Of a DNA stretch of 64,000 bases, positions 11,372 through 24,648 are shown piece by piece. Positions within the stretch are counted from its first letter, which is position 1, and each line of letters opens with the position of its first letter. The notes under the pieces were generated by a model. That model was not told where the DNA came from, did no database searches, and saw nothing but the letters and a program-made list of their open reading frames with translations. The position numbers and the translations under genes are program-made. The stretch is from Gnetum montanum (Eukaryota > Streptophyta > Gnetopsida > Gnetales > Gnetaceae): positions 399,962-463,961 of the forward strand of contig MNCI01028947.1 of NCBI GenBank assembly GCA_015680685.1, in the 5' to 3' direction.

Positions 11372-11760
11372 TCACAAACCTATTCTACAGTTAGTATGAA
11401 CATGATTTATGTCCAAGTCATATTGGTACTCTCTTTCTAGCTTTTCCAAATCAATTTTTAATTTATAATAAATATAGACTAAATCATTTAGTCTTTGAGA
11501 CATTAACTTACCATGCTTTTTGAAGTATATATGTTCCAATACACTCCAATTACATTCACATGTATAAAATATGAAAACATACATCGTAAATATCAATTAT
11601 ATTTAAAAAACTTAAAAAATCATATTAAAGAAAAAACTTACTTGATGTACTACAAGCTTGATAAATAATGCACATGGCATTAATTTGAAACTCTAATGTA
11701 TCTATGCCAAATTTTCTTGATCATTGCTTTATATTAAAGAAAAACAAAAAATTTAAATTA
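11372..11760 (-). pseudogene. hAT transposase remnant (C-terminal dimerisation region)
   Basis: The minus-strand frame reads CECNWSVLEHIYFKKHGK then RLNDLVYIYYKLKIDLEKLE. This matches the conserved C-terminal block of plant hAT/Ac-like transposases (usually CERNWS.FE.IH.KKRNRL...RLNDLV.V.YN). This domain mediates transposase dimerisation for cut-and-paste transposition. Upstream at about 11645-11700 the frame LEFQINAMCIIYQACSTSS corresponds to the preceding block. It is separated by a putative intron that starts with a consensus GTAAGT at 11641 on the minus strand but has no clean AG end. I find no zinc-finger, catalytic core or terminal inverted repeats nearby, so this is an isolated, decayed 3' fragment. 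Confidence 0.65.
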
Positions 11761-14700
11761 ATATTTTATTACTACTACATTAAAATTTATAGTTTAATAA
11801 ATAAGTTGTAATTACATAGTTTAAAGAAATCTTTTTCCTTATGTATTTTTTGTGTTGAATTGATTACTAATCTTTTGTTTCTTAAGTTATAAGACCCATT
11901 TGAAAGAGGTTACGCTTTTGCTCATTCACTACATCTCCTAGGACTCTACCTTGGTGAGATGAGCATTGAGCCTCTAGGTGATGATTCTTTATATTATTTT
12001 TAGTACGATTTTGTATTCATGGGAAATCAATTACTATACTTTATTAATGCTTACCCTAAGAGCCAAATGTTAAATGGGTCTAGTGTAGAACTTTGGTTGA
12101 TGAAATATGCACATATTAAAACTTCATCCATTCACTTTTCCTCTACCATTACTACTAAACTAGGCATATATTTATTAAGGATATGAGTTTTTTACTATAA
12201 GTGAGGGAGTTCCTATTACTAGATCCATGAGAGTGCTTATTGAATGCAAACTTTAATGTGTGAACTCTTGTAACTTGGATGAATGGTTGGTTGTACGTTA
12301 GGAAAGGGTGTGTCATTGAAGTTTGCATGACCACTAGAATGGATCTTGATCGATGGAAATGGATTATTATGTTTGTGTTTTATCTTTTTTAACTGCATTG
12401 GTCAAAGAAGGTTTGTGATTTTATGAACCTATGCTTGCCACATTAAGCTCTTCAATGGGTTACCTACTACATTAAGTATATGTCAAGAACTCTAGGTTGT
12501 GACCCAACATCCTAAGCATTTTAAAAGAAATGATGTTCCTAAAGTAATTACTCTATCCTCTTTACAAAAAATAAATAAATAATTAAAATTATCACTAACA
12601 AAAAGAAAAAATAAAAATTATCACTAAATAGAAGTGATAGAGGATGAGGTGATGGAGATATGAGCAACAAATGTTTTCTTATGCTCTTGGGCCAAACAAA
12701 TTGGTATCATTACCATCTCTAGTCAAAGTCCTTTTTGGCTACTCACAATAAACATGAAGAAGAGTTGAGTCTATGCTCTTGAAATTAATAGATTTGCCAT
12801 CTAAAAAGGATGATTTTTCTATGACTAACTTGATGGGCTTATTGAGAAGAATAAAAAAATGTAAGTCTATGACCATCAGCTATTATGCTACCCTAACATT
12901 GATGGCTTAAAGGCCTAGAAGCCACTCTTGGAGGGAAGTCATGTAAAGCTAAATAATACTTTTAACCAATTTTTAATCCAAGAATCAAAAAGTTTCTTTA
13001 ACCATGGAGGAACATGCCTATCTTCATTGCACATCCAAATCATAATCTATGGAGTTGATTATTCAACATGGCCAAAGAAATTAAAGATGTATTTCTAGTA
13101 ATGCCAAATTCAAGAACCTACCCTACATATGTGTAAGGAGGAATAAAATCAAATTGAATTATTATGTTTTTAGATTATTTTTGCAATACTTCATTTGATC
13201 TAGTTTTATCAATGGTTAGAGTATATAATAATTTGGTCTAAATGGAATTTGCAGTGGTGGTGCAATCTTATACCTCTGAAGGAGGACTTAGAGGTGTATC
13301 ATTACTAGTTGAGTAACCAGTTGTAAAGGAAACCAACACAAGATTCCTTATGGAGCATGGTGAATGCTTCTAATGAGCTAATGAAATTATTGGCTAGTAA
13401 TTTAGTGATGTTGCATTTTTCTTTTTCCTCTCTAGTCCATTTAAGTCCTCCATCTCTCTCTTATTGAATCAACTCTTGTTCACTATTATGTCTATCGAAA
13501 ATCAGCCAAGGTGAAGCAAAGGATGAGATTTGACAATCTAAGATATGTTCTTGTGTTTGATATTGATATTTCACTAGTTATTGAGAATCCTTGTGTCTCA
13601 TTAATAGAGATCACAAGGGTAAGAAAGAAAAGTACCTACTATAGGAAGAATTTACTTATGAGTTCTTAGTGGCTCAATGTTATAAGCGAGTAAGCTTGAC
13701 AGTGAATCTTTAATAGGATCATGGTAATTGAATTACATAAAACACTTGATTAGTCTCATGCTCAAGTAGTGGTAACTTTGTGGATGTTAATGGTTTAACT
13801 AAGACATTTCTTTTTTTCATATTTAATCATCGATTTAATTATAGGTTTAATGTACATATTTATTTAATTATAATTCTTTATAGTTTTATACATTTACTTT
13901 CTTTTCTCTTTCTAAGTTTGTAATAATTGGAATTTGCAATTTTTTGAGTTATAGCTTTGTTGCAATGTTATAAATGGTGATTAAATTGTTTAAGAAAAAA
14001 TATATGCCTTATGCATCTTTGTTTGGGATGCTTGTGTGACATATTATGTTAGGTTATTTTATTTTATTTAAAAAAAGAGAAAGCACAATAGTGCACATTA
14101 TATAATATATATATATATATATAATATTATATATCAAATTATATATAAAAAAAAGTTATATACTATATGCACTATGCTCCTTATGTAGCAATGCACCATA
14201 TAAAAGGAGTGCTTGCAACACATTTGTTTTGTAACTAAAAGAAAAATACAATAGATAAATTTTTTATTTTTCCTCTCCTCTTTTTTCTTCCTTTTGATAC
14301 TATTTTTTTTTCATCATTTCTCACTAAAGAAACCAAACTCATGTTATTTCTTATTGCTGACAATGTTTAGTTATATTTTGTGGTATATTTCATCATTATA
14401 TCCTTAATTTTGTTGGTAATATGTATTTTTCTTGTCTAAGTTAGTTGTCTCATATCTTAGCCATGAGGAAGAGATACATAACTAGGTATGGTTTTTTTTT
14501 TTTCAAAAAATTATTCTATTGTAATTTACATACCCACATAAGTTGGAATTTCAGCTATGATAATGTTTTACATATTGTCCTTGGTATTTATGCTTTCCAT
14601 TGTTTTTTTATAATATTTTTTGCAATGGATGTATAGAGCCCTAGGGAGCTTACATGATTTTTTAGTATTTTTCATAGCTAATCATGTTTTATTAATTGCA
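11761..14700. other. Unassigned AT-rich DNA
   Basis: No recognisable protein, LTR end or primer site. An AT-dinucleotide-rich stretch lies at about 14105-14150. A 63-codon frame at 14445-14636 is low complexity and not credible. Confidence 0.35.
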
Positions 14701-16599
14701 TTCTAAGTATTAGAGGCTTGCATGTTATGAACTTGATAAATCTTAAGCCTTGGTAGTAGGACCGACAAAAAGATAAGTCCATCTAATCCACTAGTTGAAC
14801 TTAATTTAATTCAACCTCCTTATCTAAGAAGATTTAAAGTCATCGATCTCATTGTCATGTATCCAATCAAGGATGTATTTAGTGACAATGACCAAAAGAA
14901 AAGTTGAATGATTTGGTTGATGATCCTATTGATTTGGAGAATATCATAGAGGATGTTGGAACTTACTAAAACAAGACAATGCCATGAGTAGTGTAAAGAA
15001 GAGAGTAAGAGACCATGTTAGATACTACTACAAGAGTAAGGACTAATGCAATTCTTCAAGTAAGTTTGATGAACTTAGAGGGCTAGTTCCAAATATTTTA
15101 GTTGTTTGTTTCTTGATATTCAACAAATCCTTAGTATACATCAAGCATGCTAAGAGTTTCTCTATCAAAGCCACTAGCTCTTGGTACTTCTTGTTGGTGT
15201 AGCAAGTTTATGCCTTTTCCTATGTCATATTTTGTTTTAGCTTTACTATGTTAATCATATGTTATATTTGATCCCAATATTTTATGTTTAGGATGTCTTA
15301 AAACTAAGGGACTAGCTTTACTTAGTCATGGAAAAATGATGACATAGCAAGTGCAAATTTTGTATCCTTTTGTAAGATTGAATGTACAAGAGTTCATATG
15401 AAGACTTAAGCTTATAGTCTAGGCTCATTTTAGAGTATGCTGGTAGTGCCTATGTGGTACTTTCCTAGTGGCATCATCCTAGTGATAGCATCTAGGTGAT
15501 ACCAATGTAGTGGTAGCAAATCACTTTCCTTTTAGGTTCAAAAACTAGAAATACTTGAGGATGAAAACTCATAACATTGATTTTCTGATTTTTCTTAGAG
15601 CATAAAGAGAGCTTCATCTTCCTTGGGTGACTGTGCTATTTTTTTTAGTTTTTGTTATGTATTTTGAGTCATCGCTTCACTATGTGGTAAGGCTTTGTTG
15701 AGCTATTGTTATGCTTTCATAATCTAGAACTATTTGGTTGACATAAGTGTTTGCATGATGAAAAAAGTTTAGTTTTATTTTCTTTAATTTTTTAGTTTAT
15801 TTATTAAAAATTGATGATAATATCTCATTAATTAATTTATTTATTAGATTTAGAAATTATAATTAAATTAATTCTTATAGTTAGATAAATTAGCTTAGTT
15901 GTGTAGAACATGCAATGATTCTACTTTGCCAAAGGAGATAGTACCTATCCAAAATGATGTTGGACCATCAAGGGTATGACTAATAACATTTTATTACTTT
16001 CATATAATATTTTGCGACCTATTCTAAATGGGATTACAACATAGTTTATGTATGGGTCTGATTTTAATGTTGTACCTAATGAGTTTATGTAGTTAATTAT
16101 TTATTTATATAATGCATAAAAATATTATTTCCTTCACTGTGGTAAAATGGGCGTTTTCTCTTGTAATATATGCATTATAAAATTTTTATATATTTCATGC
16201 AATGACATACACAAGTAAAATTTTCAAGTTACATTTTCATCGTCTTCAATTTCTATGATTATGAAAGCCCCTATCATCCATTTTACACAAAATTTACATT
16301 TATCTTCTAGTAAGATGAAAAATTTTAATAGAAAGACCATATGGTAAATGTTATTCATGTCCTTAATAGAGCATCTCCATTCATGCTACAAGATACCTTA
16401 ATTAAGGCATGGTTAGGACATGTCATAGAAGGCTATTACATCAATGAAAAGGTGGTAAGACCATACTATCTTGATCCTACCTAGCATAGTGCAAATTGAC
16501 AATAAGAATAGCAACATCAATGTAAGAAGAATAATCACCATATTTCATTAGATATGAAGTCTAAGAAAGTAGAGGATAAGGCCTATAGATCTTATGAGA
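14701..16599. other. Probable 5' flank or leader of element C, unresolved
   Basis: Frequent stops everywhere. An open stretch near 14820-14890 (PPYLRRFKVIDLIVMYPIKD) is not recognised. The LTR and primer site of element C should lie in or before this region, but I could not identify them. Confidence 0.25.
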
Positions 16600-18750
16600 A
16601 GGAAAAATTAATTTTTCCTAAGTTTACTGTATGTCACACCAAGTACATCATGTTTAGATTCATCAAGGAGAAGTTATGAAACATTACCATACAATCCTCA
16701 TAAATAATCACCCTACTAAAGATGAAAGAAATCATGGACTAAGGACACCTCATAGATAGAGAGTCCTTAGTAATGGTGAAAGGAATAAAGAGAAATATTA
16801 TAAAGTAAAGTAGAGTCAGTACAAAAACTCTAATAACTCTTCCCAATTAGATGATTCAAACACTAGTGCTAGAAGAAGGGTGGAATGTAATTAAAGGAGA
16901 AGAATAAATAGATGAAGTCAAAAGAAAATAAAATAATAATATGATGATGATCTATATAGATATGGGTAAAATATAGAAATGATCATGTTTGATAGTGAGG
17001 ATGAACCATTATTATTTACATGAAGCATGCTTTACATTTGAAAGATTATGCACATTCCAACCAAGCATTACTGTGAGAATGACATCAAGAGGCTTAACAT
17101 GAATAATATATTTTAGTTTGATGAAGGCTATGATGCTAATCTATACAATGATTTAAAATTTATCCATGATATTTTTGTCTTACAAAATGTTGAAAGTAAG
17201 TGGTAGAAATTAAATCTATTTTTTAGAACATTAACAAAGAAGAAAAAAAGCTAGTACAAATCTTTCGAGCTATACCTCATTCAAAGGTGAAGTAGTGTAT
17301 TCAAAGTCTTTGTGAAAAGTATCAAACTACCTAGCTAATTTGAGAAAACAAATTCAAGGATGAATATACTTGTAAGTCATTATATGTACTTGTAGGTAGA
17401 TATTATACTTTACTTCATATATATCCATGACATGACTTCTCCCAAAAAGAAAAATTCCATCACATTATTAATTTGTTTAGAAATAAAACACATAAGACCT
17501 TTGGGTTACGTGCTTAGGAGAATTTATTAAAACTAAAAGCTCATCAAATTCAGAAGCTTATAGATCATGTGCCTATAAAGGAAGGAGAGCTATTAAAAAG
17601 AGAAGTTGTAGATGAATATAATTGAAATGCATTGCTCAGTAATAGAGAGAAAGAAATCTATGCATCTCAAAAGGTGGATACAATTAAGAAGATAGTGTAA
17701 CAAAAGACCTCATTAATTCAAAAATTAATCTTAAAAATAGAGCTAAAATGTAGGATGCTATGAATGAAAAATATTAATAATATTAAAGATAATGAAGAAC
17801 AAAAAATAAATAAGTAAAAGTAACAAAACTCAAATAAGTGCTTGATGTAAAGAAAAGGAAGAAATACTAGTTTAAGTAAAAAGTCAAAGTACCTACTAAT
17901 GAAAAAATGATAGATCTATAGATAAAAACTAATTATGGCTATGACTATTACTATTATGAACATGCCATAGGTAACTATCTAGTTATGTTACGGATGATTA
18001 CAACTACACAAGAATCAAGTCCTTATGCTCTGAATCCAAAGTTTCTTAAAAGCATATGGTAGAAAGATTGTCATATCCTTAAAGTAGTTACATACAAACC
18101 TCATACTATTCAAGTTAGTCACAAGAGTAACGTTCATAGTAGCAAACTTGAAAGTTATGGAGAATCTTATCACTACAACAATAGGATTTATACCAACTAG
18201 TGTTGTGTGCAAATGTCAAAAGTATCCTTTCTTTAGGACAAAATCAAAGTCAATGCACATTTTTGCTGGATTCATTGATCTACCCAATTCATTGAGAATT
18301 CAATAATTAGTGGTATAGAATATAGAAAATATATCTCCTCATGTTCAACAATAGTAGTCAACTTAACAAATAATAACTAATTCTACTATCAAAACAATAA
18401 TGGTCACTCTTGTAGTTATAAACTAAATTAAAGGAAGGTCTATTTTTCCAAAAAGAATAAAAACTAGTAGCCTAATTATTTAGTTACCACTTGTAGGACA
18501 TTCACAATACAAAGCTCTACCAAAGTTAGGTTTATACATGAATCTTATTTCAAAGAAATGTACCAAGCTTGGAATCTATCTCCATTAAAGAAAAGTAATA
18601 TTAGGCTCAAGTTGGTGAATCAATCAATCATGATACTTTTGAGACAAGTTGATACTTTTATGACCATGGATTGATCATATCCTATATACTTTCTTTAATT
18701 CATGTTGAGGACAAAATGGTTATCTTTCCTATAATTATAGAAAATACTTG
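16600..18750 (+). pseudogene. Element C: gag and protease remnant of the B/C/D Athila-like family
   Basis: Plus-strand translation parallels elements B and D block by block. DEPLLFT*SMLYI near 17000 matches DEPLLAT*SMLDI in D. IKRLNMNNIF*FDEGYDANL near 17090 matches IKRLDMNNIPQFEGGYNTD. SSPYALNPKF near 18020 matches the post-knuckle tail. EMYQAWNLSPLKKSN then LKLVNQSI at 18565-18640, and VEDKMVIFPIIIENT near 18710, match the retropepsin flap. Numerous stops and frame changes are present. The protease match stops at 18750, where LTR E begins. RT and later domains are not found on the far side of E, which itself ends truncated near 34430, so the 3' half of C was probably lost. Confidence 0.65.
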
Positions 18751-19937
18751 ATTCATAACCTAAAACTTTGCATAGGTTTAATTATTTAATTTAATACACG
18801 TGGTTAATTCTTTAATGTTGTTAGATGTGTTTCAATAAAGTAGTTCTAATTTTATTGTATAAATCATAGGATTATGCTATTTTTTATGTTATTTTCTTAT
18901 ATAAGTAAATGCAATCTTTTTATTAGAATATTTTTTTTGAAGTTTTATATCCTTATTTTACCAATCATAGATCTTCTATATATTTTATGATTAAATGTTA
19001 ACATCCAATTACCCTTATAAGTTTTTCTATTTGTTAGTTAGCATGCCTTTATAAGTATTGTATCATGCATTTTTTTTATTTATTCATATTTAATTATATA
19101 TATATAAAATTTTTTATGTACATCTAGTTATGCATATTTTATTCTCACTATGCACATGCAATAATATAACACTCTATTCATGGAGCAATTTTGAACCCTA
19201 ACCATGTTCAAATTATATTCCTTGTTATTTTTGTCATTAAATTATAACTTGAACTTTATTTTTAATTATAATTAAATATCAAATAAATTGTTTTTGTTAA
19301 GAAAACATCTTAGGATGATATCCTACCTAAAATTTGACCTTACTAATGTGTCCAAGATATTTTAAAGATTTTTTTTTTAACCTTTAGATCACTAGAATTG
19401 GAGTTATAGTGCTTAACATATCACATTTTTAGTTTGTTAAAAATTTTGTAAAATTTTTGGCATTTGAATTCTACAACTATGATAAGTGATGCTCAAACAT
19501 GATTTCAATATGTGAACGTGTAGCACATTTAAGAAGGATTTTGTAGATGTAAATAAAATTTGATTTGAGTTCATATGTGGCTATTAGGTATGTTTAAAAA
19601 ATGAGGGTATTAGTTGGAAGAGAATAATTTTAAAAACTAAATTACAAGAATCATTATGAAAAAAATAAATAAAAGTAAAAAATTTAGTTTAAAAGTCAAA
19701 GGTAGTTCACTTCACATGAGTTAAAAGGTAGTTAAGTAAACTAGCAAAAAAAAAAAAAAAAAAATACATGTTATGAAATATAACATAGATATTATGTTTA
19801 TATAAAATAAACTATTTTTAGTTGTGTTCTTCATATGAAAACCATTTTCTATCCAATTTCTTTGTTTTAAAACCATTTTTAGCCTAGTTCTTTCCATTTT
19901 AAGCTTGTTTCTTCTATTTTAGAACATGTATCAAGCC

Positions 19938-19943
19938 CACGTG
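19938..19943 (+). promoter_or_regulatory. G-box CACGTG in LTR E
   Basis: The palindrome CACGTG lies 25 bp upstream of the TATA box at 19969, a usual position for bZIP/bHLH binding in plants. In the right LTR the site reads CATGTG, i.e. lost by one transition. Confidence 0.45.
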
Positions 19944-19968
19944 TCACACTACATGTGTTTCTTCCACT

Positions 19969-19976
19969 TATAAATA
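19969..19976 (+). promoter_or_regulatory. TATA box of the left LTR E
   Basis: TATAAATA in the context CTTCCACTTATAAATAGATT. The same context is conserved in the right LTR at 33675-33682, supporting a real promoter. Confidence 0.65.
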
Positions 19977-20524
19977 GATTGTGGGCTTTAATATGGCTCT
20001 CATTTTAATTCATGGAGCATTTTTGGCATGTTGGTTTAAAGTAAAGTAAAAACTAATTTTGGGAATTTTGGGAGGGAAACAAAGACAATAAGAAGATTTT
20101 CAATGCCCTTCTAATACTATAAGGAAGTTTATTTTATTTTCCATTCTATGTAGCTACCCTCATTTATTTTTTATTTTGTATGCTTTCTCTTTACTTCCTA
20201 GTTCTTCATTAATATTTTACCATTTTAATTATTATTCCAAGACTGTTGAATTTTTATTAGTTTGAGCTTGTTTCAAAATGGAAATTGGTATTGTAATTTT
20301 ATTTAGATTATATTCTTTCTTTTGGTGAATTTTGGGATTATGTGGAGACTTTGGCTAAATTGCTTCTCTAATATTTCATAATTATTTTGTATTAGCCTTA
20401 ATATAAATAAAATTTTGGGAGATTTTTTTTGTAGAATTTTTGCTATCATAGACTTTTGGTTACTTTGGAAATCTTTTAGATTTGAAATATAATAAGATAA
20501 TATATCATATGAATTTTTTGGGAT

Positions 20525-20850
20525 CACAAGGATAATCCTATTTTGGTAGTGAGATTATTTCAAGACTTTTTAATTATATTGTGTTAATAGTGAGGGTAAC
20601 CAAGATCTATGCTTCGAAGATGTCTAAATAAAATATATCATCTTTAAATTTTTGTAACATATTTGGATATTAAATAAATAATAGGGTAATCCAATATTAG
20701 TAATGAGGTTTTTCCAATACCTATTAGTATATTTCTTTAGCACTAAGGATGAGTAAGACTTATTCTTAAGAGATTTTTAAATAAAATATAATTCTTTTAG
20801 CTTCTTGGAAAATTTGTAACTCATATTAACTTTAAAATATTTTCTAATAT
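20525..20850 (+). repeat. ~150-bp imperfect tandem duplication inside LTR E
   Basis: The block GG(A/T)AATCC(T/A)AT.TT.GTA.TGAG to TAAATAAAATATA occurs twice, beginning near 20530 and near 20682. Both contain AGTGAGG.TAACC..GA or ACTAAGGATGAGTAAGA variants. The pattern is also seen in the right LTR, so the duplication predates insertion. Confidence 0.65.
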
Positions 20851-21648
20851 TTAATTGGAAAACTTTTTCTATCCTCTCTCCTAAGATTTTTGGTCCAAAA
20901 TCCTTATGCTCCATAAATAGGGAAATAAAATAATGTTTCTAATTTGAGTAATTTTAACTCCTTTTGCATTTTAATACAGAGAGCTCATAGTAGCTAGGAA
21001 AACATAAGAAGAGGGACATGGAAGAAAAGGTGGGTAATTCTACATAAGATGGGATCCTCTAGATTTTAATTTTTTGGTATATTTGTATTTTTGTAAAATA
21101 GAAATCTTATATACTTGAGTAATGTAATTATTTTTGTAAATAAACAATAAAGTGTGATAGATATAAAATTTCCATCTATGCTATTTGTATCATGACATTG
21201 TAAAGATCAATTTTCATTTATCCATGTGTTGTATGTTTGAGAAAAATAATATTATTTTACTTTTTATTTGTATTATATAACATAATAAATTTCAAATATG
21301 AATATCTTTCTTTCAAAATATTTGATCAAGGTAAAATAAGTGTTGTTAGAATTTTTATTTTACATTCTATTTATTGGAGTAGATAGTTAAATTTTTTGCA
21401 TATACATTTTGTGGGCATAAATTTATATTTTTTAAAATAAATTTTATTTAATTAAATATGTAAGTAATATGAAATTTTACTGTGGTGCATTATCCTAGGG
21501 TAATTATGCTTCTGAATGATAATTTTTATTTATTTTATGACTAATTGAATTCTTAAATCAAGGTTAAATTGAGATTCTTGTGGTTTTATAACATTTCTAT
21601 TAATTATTTATAGAATTTTATGTATAATTAATAAGGATGTTACATGAT

Positions 21649-21664
21649 TGGTATTAAAGTAAGG
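21649..21664 (+). other. Primer-binding site of element E, tRNA-Met type
   Basis: TGGTATTAAAGTAAGG is a mutated TGGTATCAGAGCCAGG, the initiator-Met primer site. It lies four bases after the LTR end. Confidence 0.75.
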
Positions 21665-24643
21665 ATTTTCCTTGGATGTCATAATATTGAATTTTTTAGT
21701 CATTATCTAATTCATTTAATATTTTTAAAATTTGATTCAAGATAAGATGAGGGGGAAAGGATCAATTAAATAATATTCCCCTAAAGACTTCTTAAAACTC
21801 CAAGACAACAAAAAAATAAAGTGTTTGAGAAACTATTAATCTTTCTTTAAAATCAAAACTAGAACAATCATAATGATAGCTGTAAGAATCAGGGAAATGA
21901 TCAAGAGTAGAGGCAATTAATTAATAATTTGAGGAGACAAAATCCTTCTACATGCTTAGGCATTGAAGAACTCACTATTTGTATATAATGGCTAAAGGAG
22001 CTAGAGAAAGCTTTACAAATTTTATATCACACTATGCTAGAGAAGACCTATTTAGCTTTATATTAGTTAGAAGGTGTGTTTGAGTGATGATAAGTGCTAG
22101 ATTAAAGAATTAGGTATTCAAAAAATGAAGACATAGAATGGGAGCAATTCACTAAAGTATTCAAAAATAGGTATCTCTCTAAGGCTACTAGTAGAAGAAA
22201 GTAGATGAGCTTAATTGACTATTTTAGGAATGCATTTTTATCCATGACTATGAAAATATTTTCATTGAATTGTGTGAATATGTTTTCCATGTATTACAAA
22301 ATAAGATTATCTGTACTAAAATCTTTTTAAAAGGATTAACTGCTTCTATAAAACCATAGTTGTAGCATTAGTCTTGTATTAATATGAGGAGGCATGAGCC
22401 AAAGCCATTATTATGAAAAGGAAAAAAATGGAGGATGTATCTTGAAGAGAAAGAAAAAGGAATAAAGAAGTTATGTCTAGGATTGATTAGTGTAAATTCA
22501 AGAAATCCAAGGGAGTAAATGTTCTGTTTTAATAGTAGTCATGAGGATTTAATATACTAGTTCAACCATTTGATTCTATGTTTTCACTAAGATCTAATAT
22601 TTTATTATATTTCAAATAAGTTGATCATTTTAAGTAAGAGTGTTTGAAGCTACTTTACCTAGAGAGTGCTATGCAAAATAAAAGAATGAAACCTATGGTT
22701 CAATTCTTAGAATTATCCAATAAAATAAAAGAGAACCTACTAACAATCCTAGGGTGATTTAGGAGAATATAAGAATTGACAATAATCAAGAAAGAAGTGG
22801 GAGACCTATGAATTAGGGTCAGATCTATGCTATTCCCAAGAGAGATATAGAGGAGTAAGCTAACACTATGGTTAAGACTAAATGTATGCTTTATGCACAA
22901 GGTATTCTTATTTTTTCAATCCTAGAGCAAGCCATTCCTTTTTTAATAGATAAATAGTGAAAAGATTAAATTTCTTATTTGAAAAATTAGAAATTCCATT
23001 ATTTGTTCAAGCTATGAGACATAATGAATACATAGTAGAATATGAGTATAAGGAGCTTCCACTAAATATACAAGATAAGAAATGAAATGTAGATTTTTAT
23101 ATTATGAATTTAACAGAATATGATATTATTTTATAAATTGAATGGTTAAATAGATATAATGAGTTTCTCTAATGAAAGACTAAAATAGGTAAACTAAAGT
23201 CAAGAGATAGATAGAAAGTCTTGGTTGTAGCTAAAAGAAGACCCATTAAGATAGATTTGATTTCTTCTAAGAATTTCATGAAAATGTTTAGGAAAGTACA
23301 TACATGTTTTATGGCTGTTGTTAAATCTAAAAACAAGAATAATGAATATAGCTAATATTATAGTAATAAATAAATTTCCAAATTTTTTTAAAAAAGAATT
23401 ATGAGGGCTACCTCCAAAAGGAGAAATAGAAGTAGAGATTTCTCTTAAACTAGGAATAGAACTAATTTATAAGGCATTGTATTAGATGTCCCTAGTTAAG
23501 TTAGGAAAGCCCAAGATAAAGTGTAAGAAATTTTGAATGAAAATCTTATTTGACCTAGCATTTCTTGTTGGGGTGCACTAGTGTTATTTTTGAAAAAGAA
23601 AGATGGAAATTTAAGGCTATGAGTTGATTATAGATGGTTGAACTAAGCTACTATTAAGAATAAATATCATTTATAGTGGAACTATATGTTTCAAAATGGA
23701 TTTAAATTTTGGATGTTATTAATTTATGTTTAAAGAAAATGATATTTTGAAAATTACATTTTGGATAAGATATGAGCACTATGAATTCCTTGTATTGCCA
23801 TTTGGGTTAACAAATACTTTGTGGTATTTATGCATTTAATGAATAGTGCATTAAGGTCTTACTAGATAAATTTGTAATAGTATTTACTAATGATATTTTG
23901 GTATATTTTACAAGTGAGTAGAAATATGTGGAACATTTAATGAAAGTATTACAACTCCTAAGAGAAAATCAATTGTACGCTCAACCAAGTACTCATTTTG
24001 GAAAAAATAAATACAATTTCTTGATCACATGATATAAAAAATAGGAATACTAGTTGAACTAATAAAGAATCAAGTAATTTGGGATTGGCTAAGGCCTAGT
24101 ACTATAATATAAGTAAGGACTTTCTTAAGGTTAGGAAGTTACCATCGAAGGTTAAAGATTTTGCTAGAATTGCATCTCCTTTAATGAAGTTATTAAGGAA
24201 GCATCATTTATTTTAGTAGATAGAAAAGTAGGAGTAAAAATATTTAGAATTAAATAAAAAACTTACATAATCTTGTGTTTTAGTATTACCAATCCCAAGT
24301 AAACCATTAGATTTGTATATTAATACTTTAAATGAAAGATTAGGATGCATCCTCATGTAAGGAGAACATGTTATTGCTTGTTTTTCTTATAATTAAAGAA
24401 CCATGAAGTTAGATATCATGTACATGATATGAGATTAGCAACTATTATTTTTGCACTAAAGACATGGAAACATTATTTTTTGGTTGAAAAACTAACTTTA
24501 TGACCAAGGTACAATTAAATGTGGGGCAAAGAAGATAAATTAAAGTACTTGTAGATTTTGATTTTAATATTAAATATCATTTTGAAAAAGAAAATGTAGT
24601 AGTAGATGCAATTGGTAGAAAGATTAGAAAGATAAATAGTTTA
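21665..24643 (+). pseudogene. Chromovirus E gag-protease-RT-RNase H remnant
   Basis: Highly decayed plus-strand polyprotein. The gag zinc knuckle is recognisable near 22610-22650 as FK*VDHFK*ECLKL, with two Cys codons lost. The protease tail reads MNLTEYDIIL*IEWLNRY near 23105-23150, matching MTEYDVILGMDWL. RT starts near 23530 with PSISCWGALVLFLKKKDGN, then VDYRWLN*ATIKNKYHL, the Tekay/Del signature. The catalytic box reads VFTNDILVYF at 23880-23910, where FIDD is normal, so the first catalytic Asp is Asn (23889-23891). RNase H remnants include RLATIIFALKTWKHYF. The remnant ends with NVVVDAIGRK, equal to the ADALSRK motif, where element B is inserted. Confidence 0.85.
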
Positions 24644-24648
24644 GTTAT
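24644..24648 (+). repeat. Target-site duplication GTTAT, left copy (element B)
   Basis: GTTAT directly precedes the TGATGA start of the left LTR. The identical five bases follow the TCATCA end of the right LTR at 31994-31998. This proves a single insertion event into element E. Confidence 0.95.

Larger units (their letters stand above)
18751..21644 (+). mobile_element. 5' LTR of chromovirus E (about 2.9 kb)
   Basis: The left edge is fixed by homology to the right LTR: ATTCATAACCTAAAACTTTG here and TGCCATAACCTAAAAATTTG at 32451. The right edge is GATGTTACA, directly before the primer site. Homology to the right copy can be followed to about 34430. A TATA box and upstream G-box lie 1.2 kb in, a 19-base poly(A) run lies at 19746-19764, and an internal ~150-bp duplication at about 20525-20850. 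The length and TGT..ACA style are typical of Tekay/Del chromoviruses. Confidence 0.85.

Noticed and set aside
20303-20527. 74-codon minus-strand frame
   Set aside because: Lies inside LTR E and is A/T-driven low complexity.
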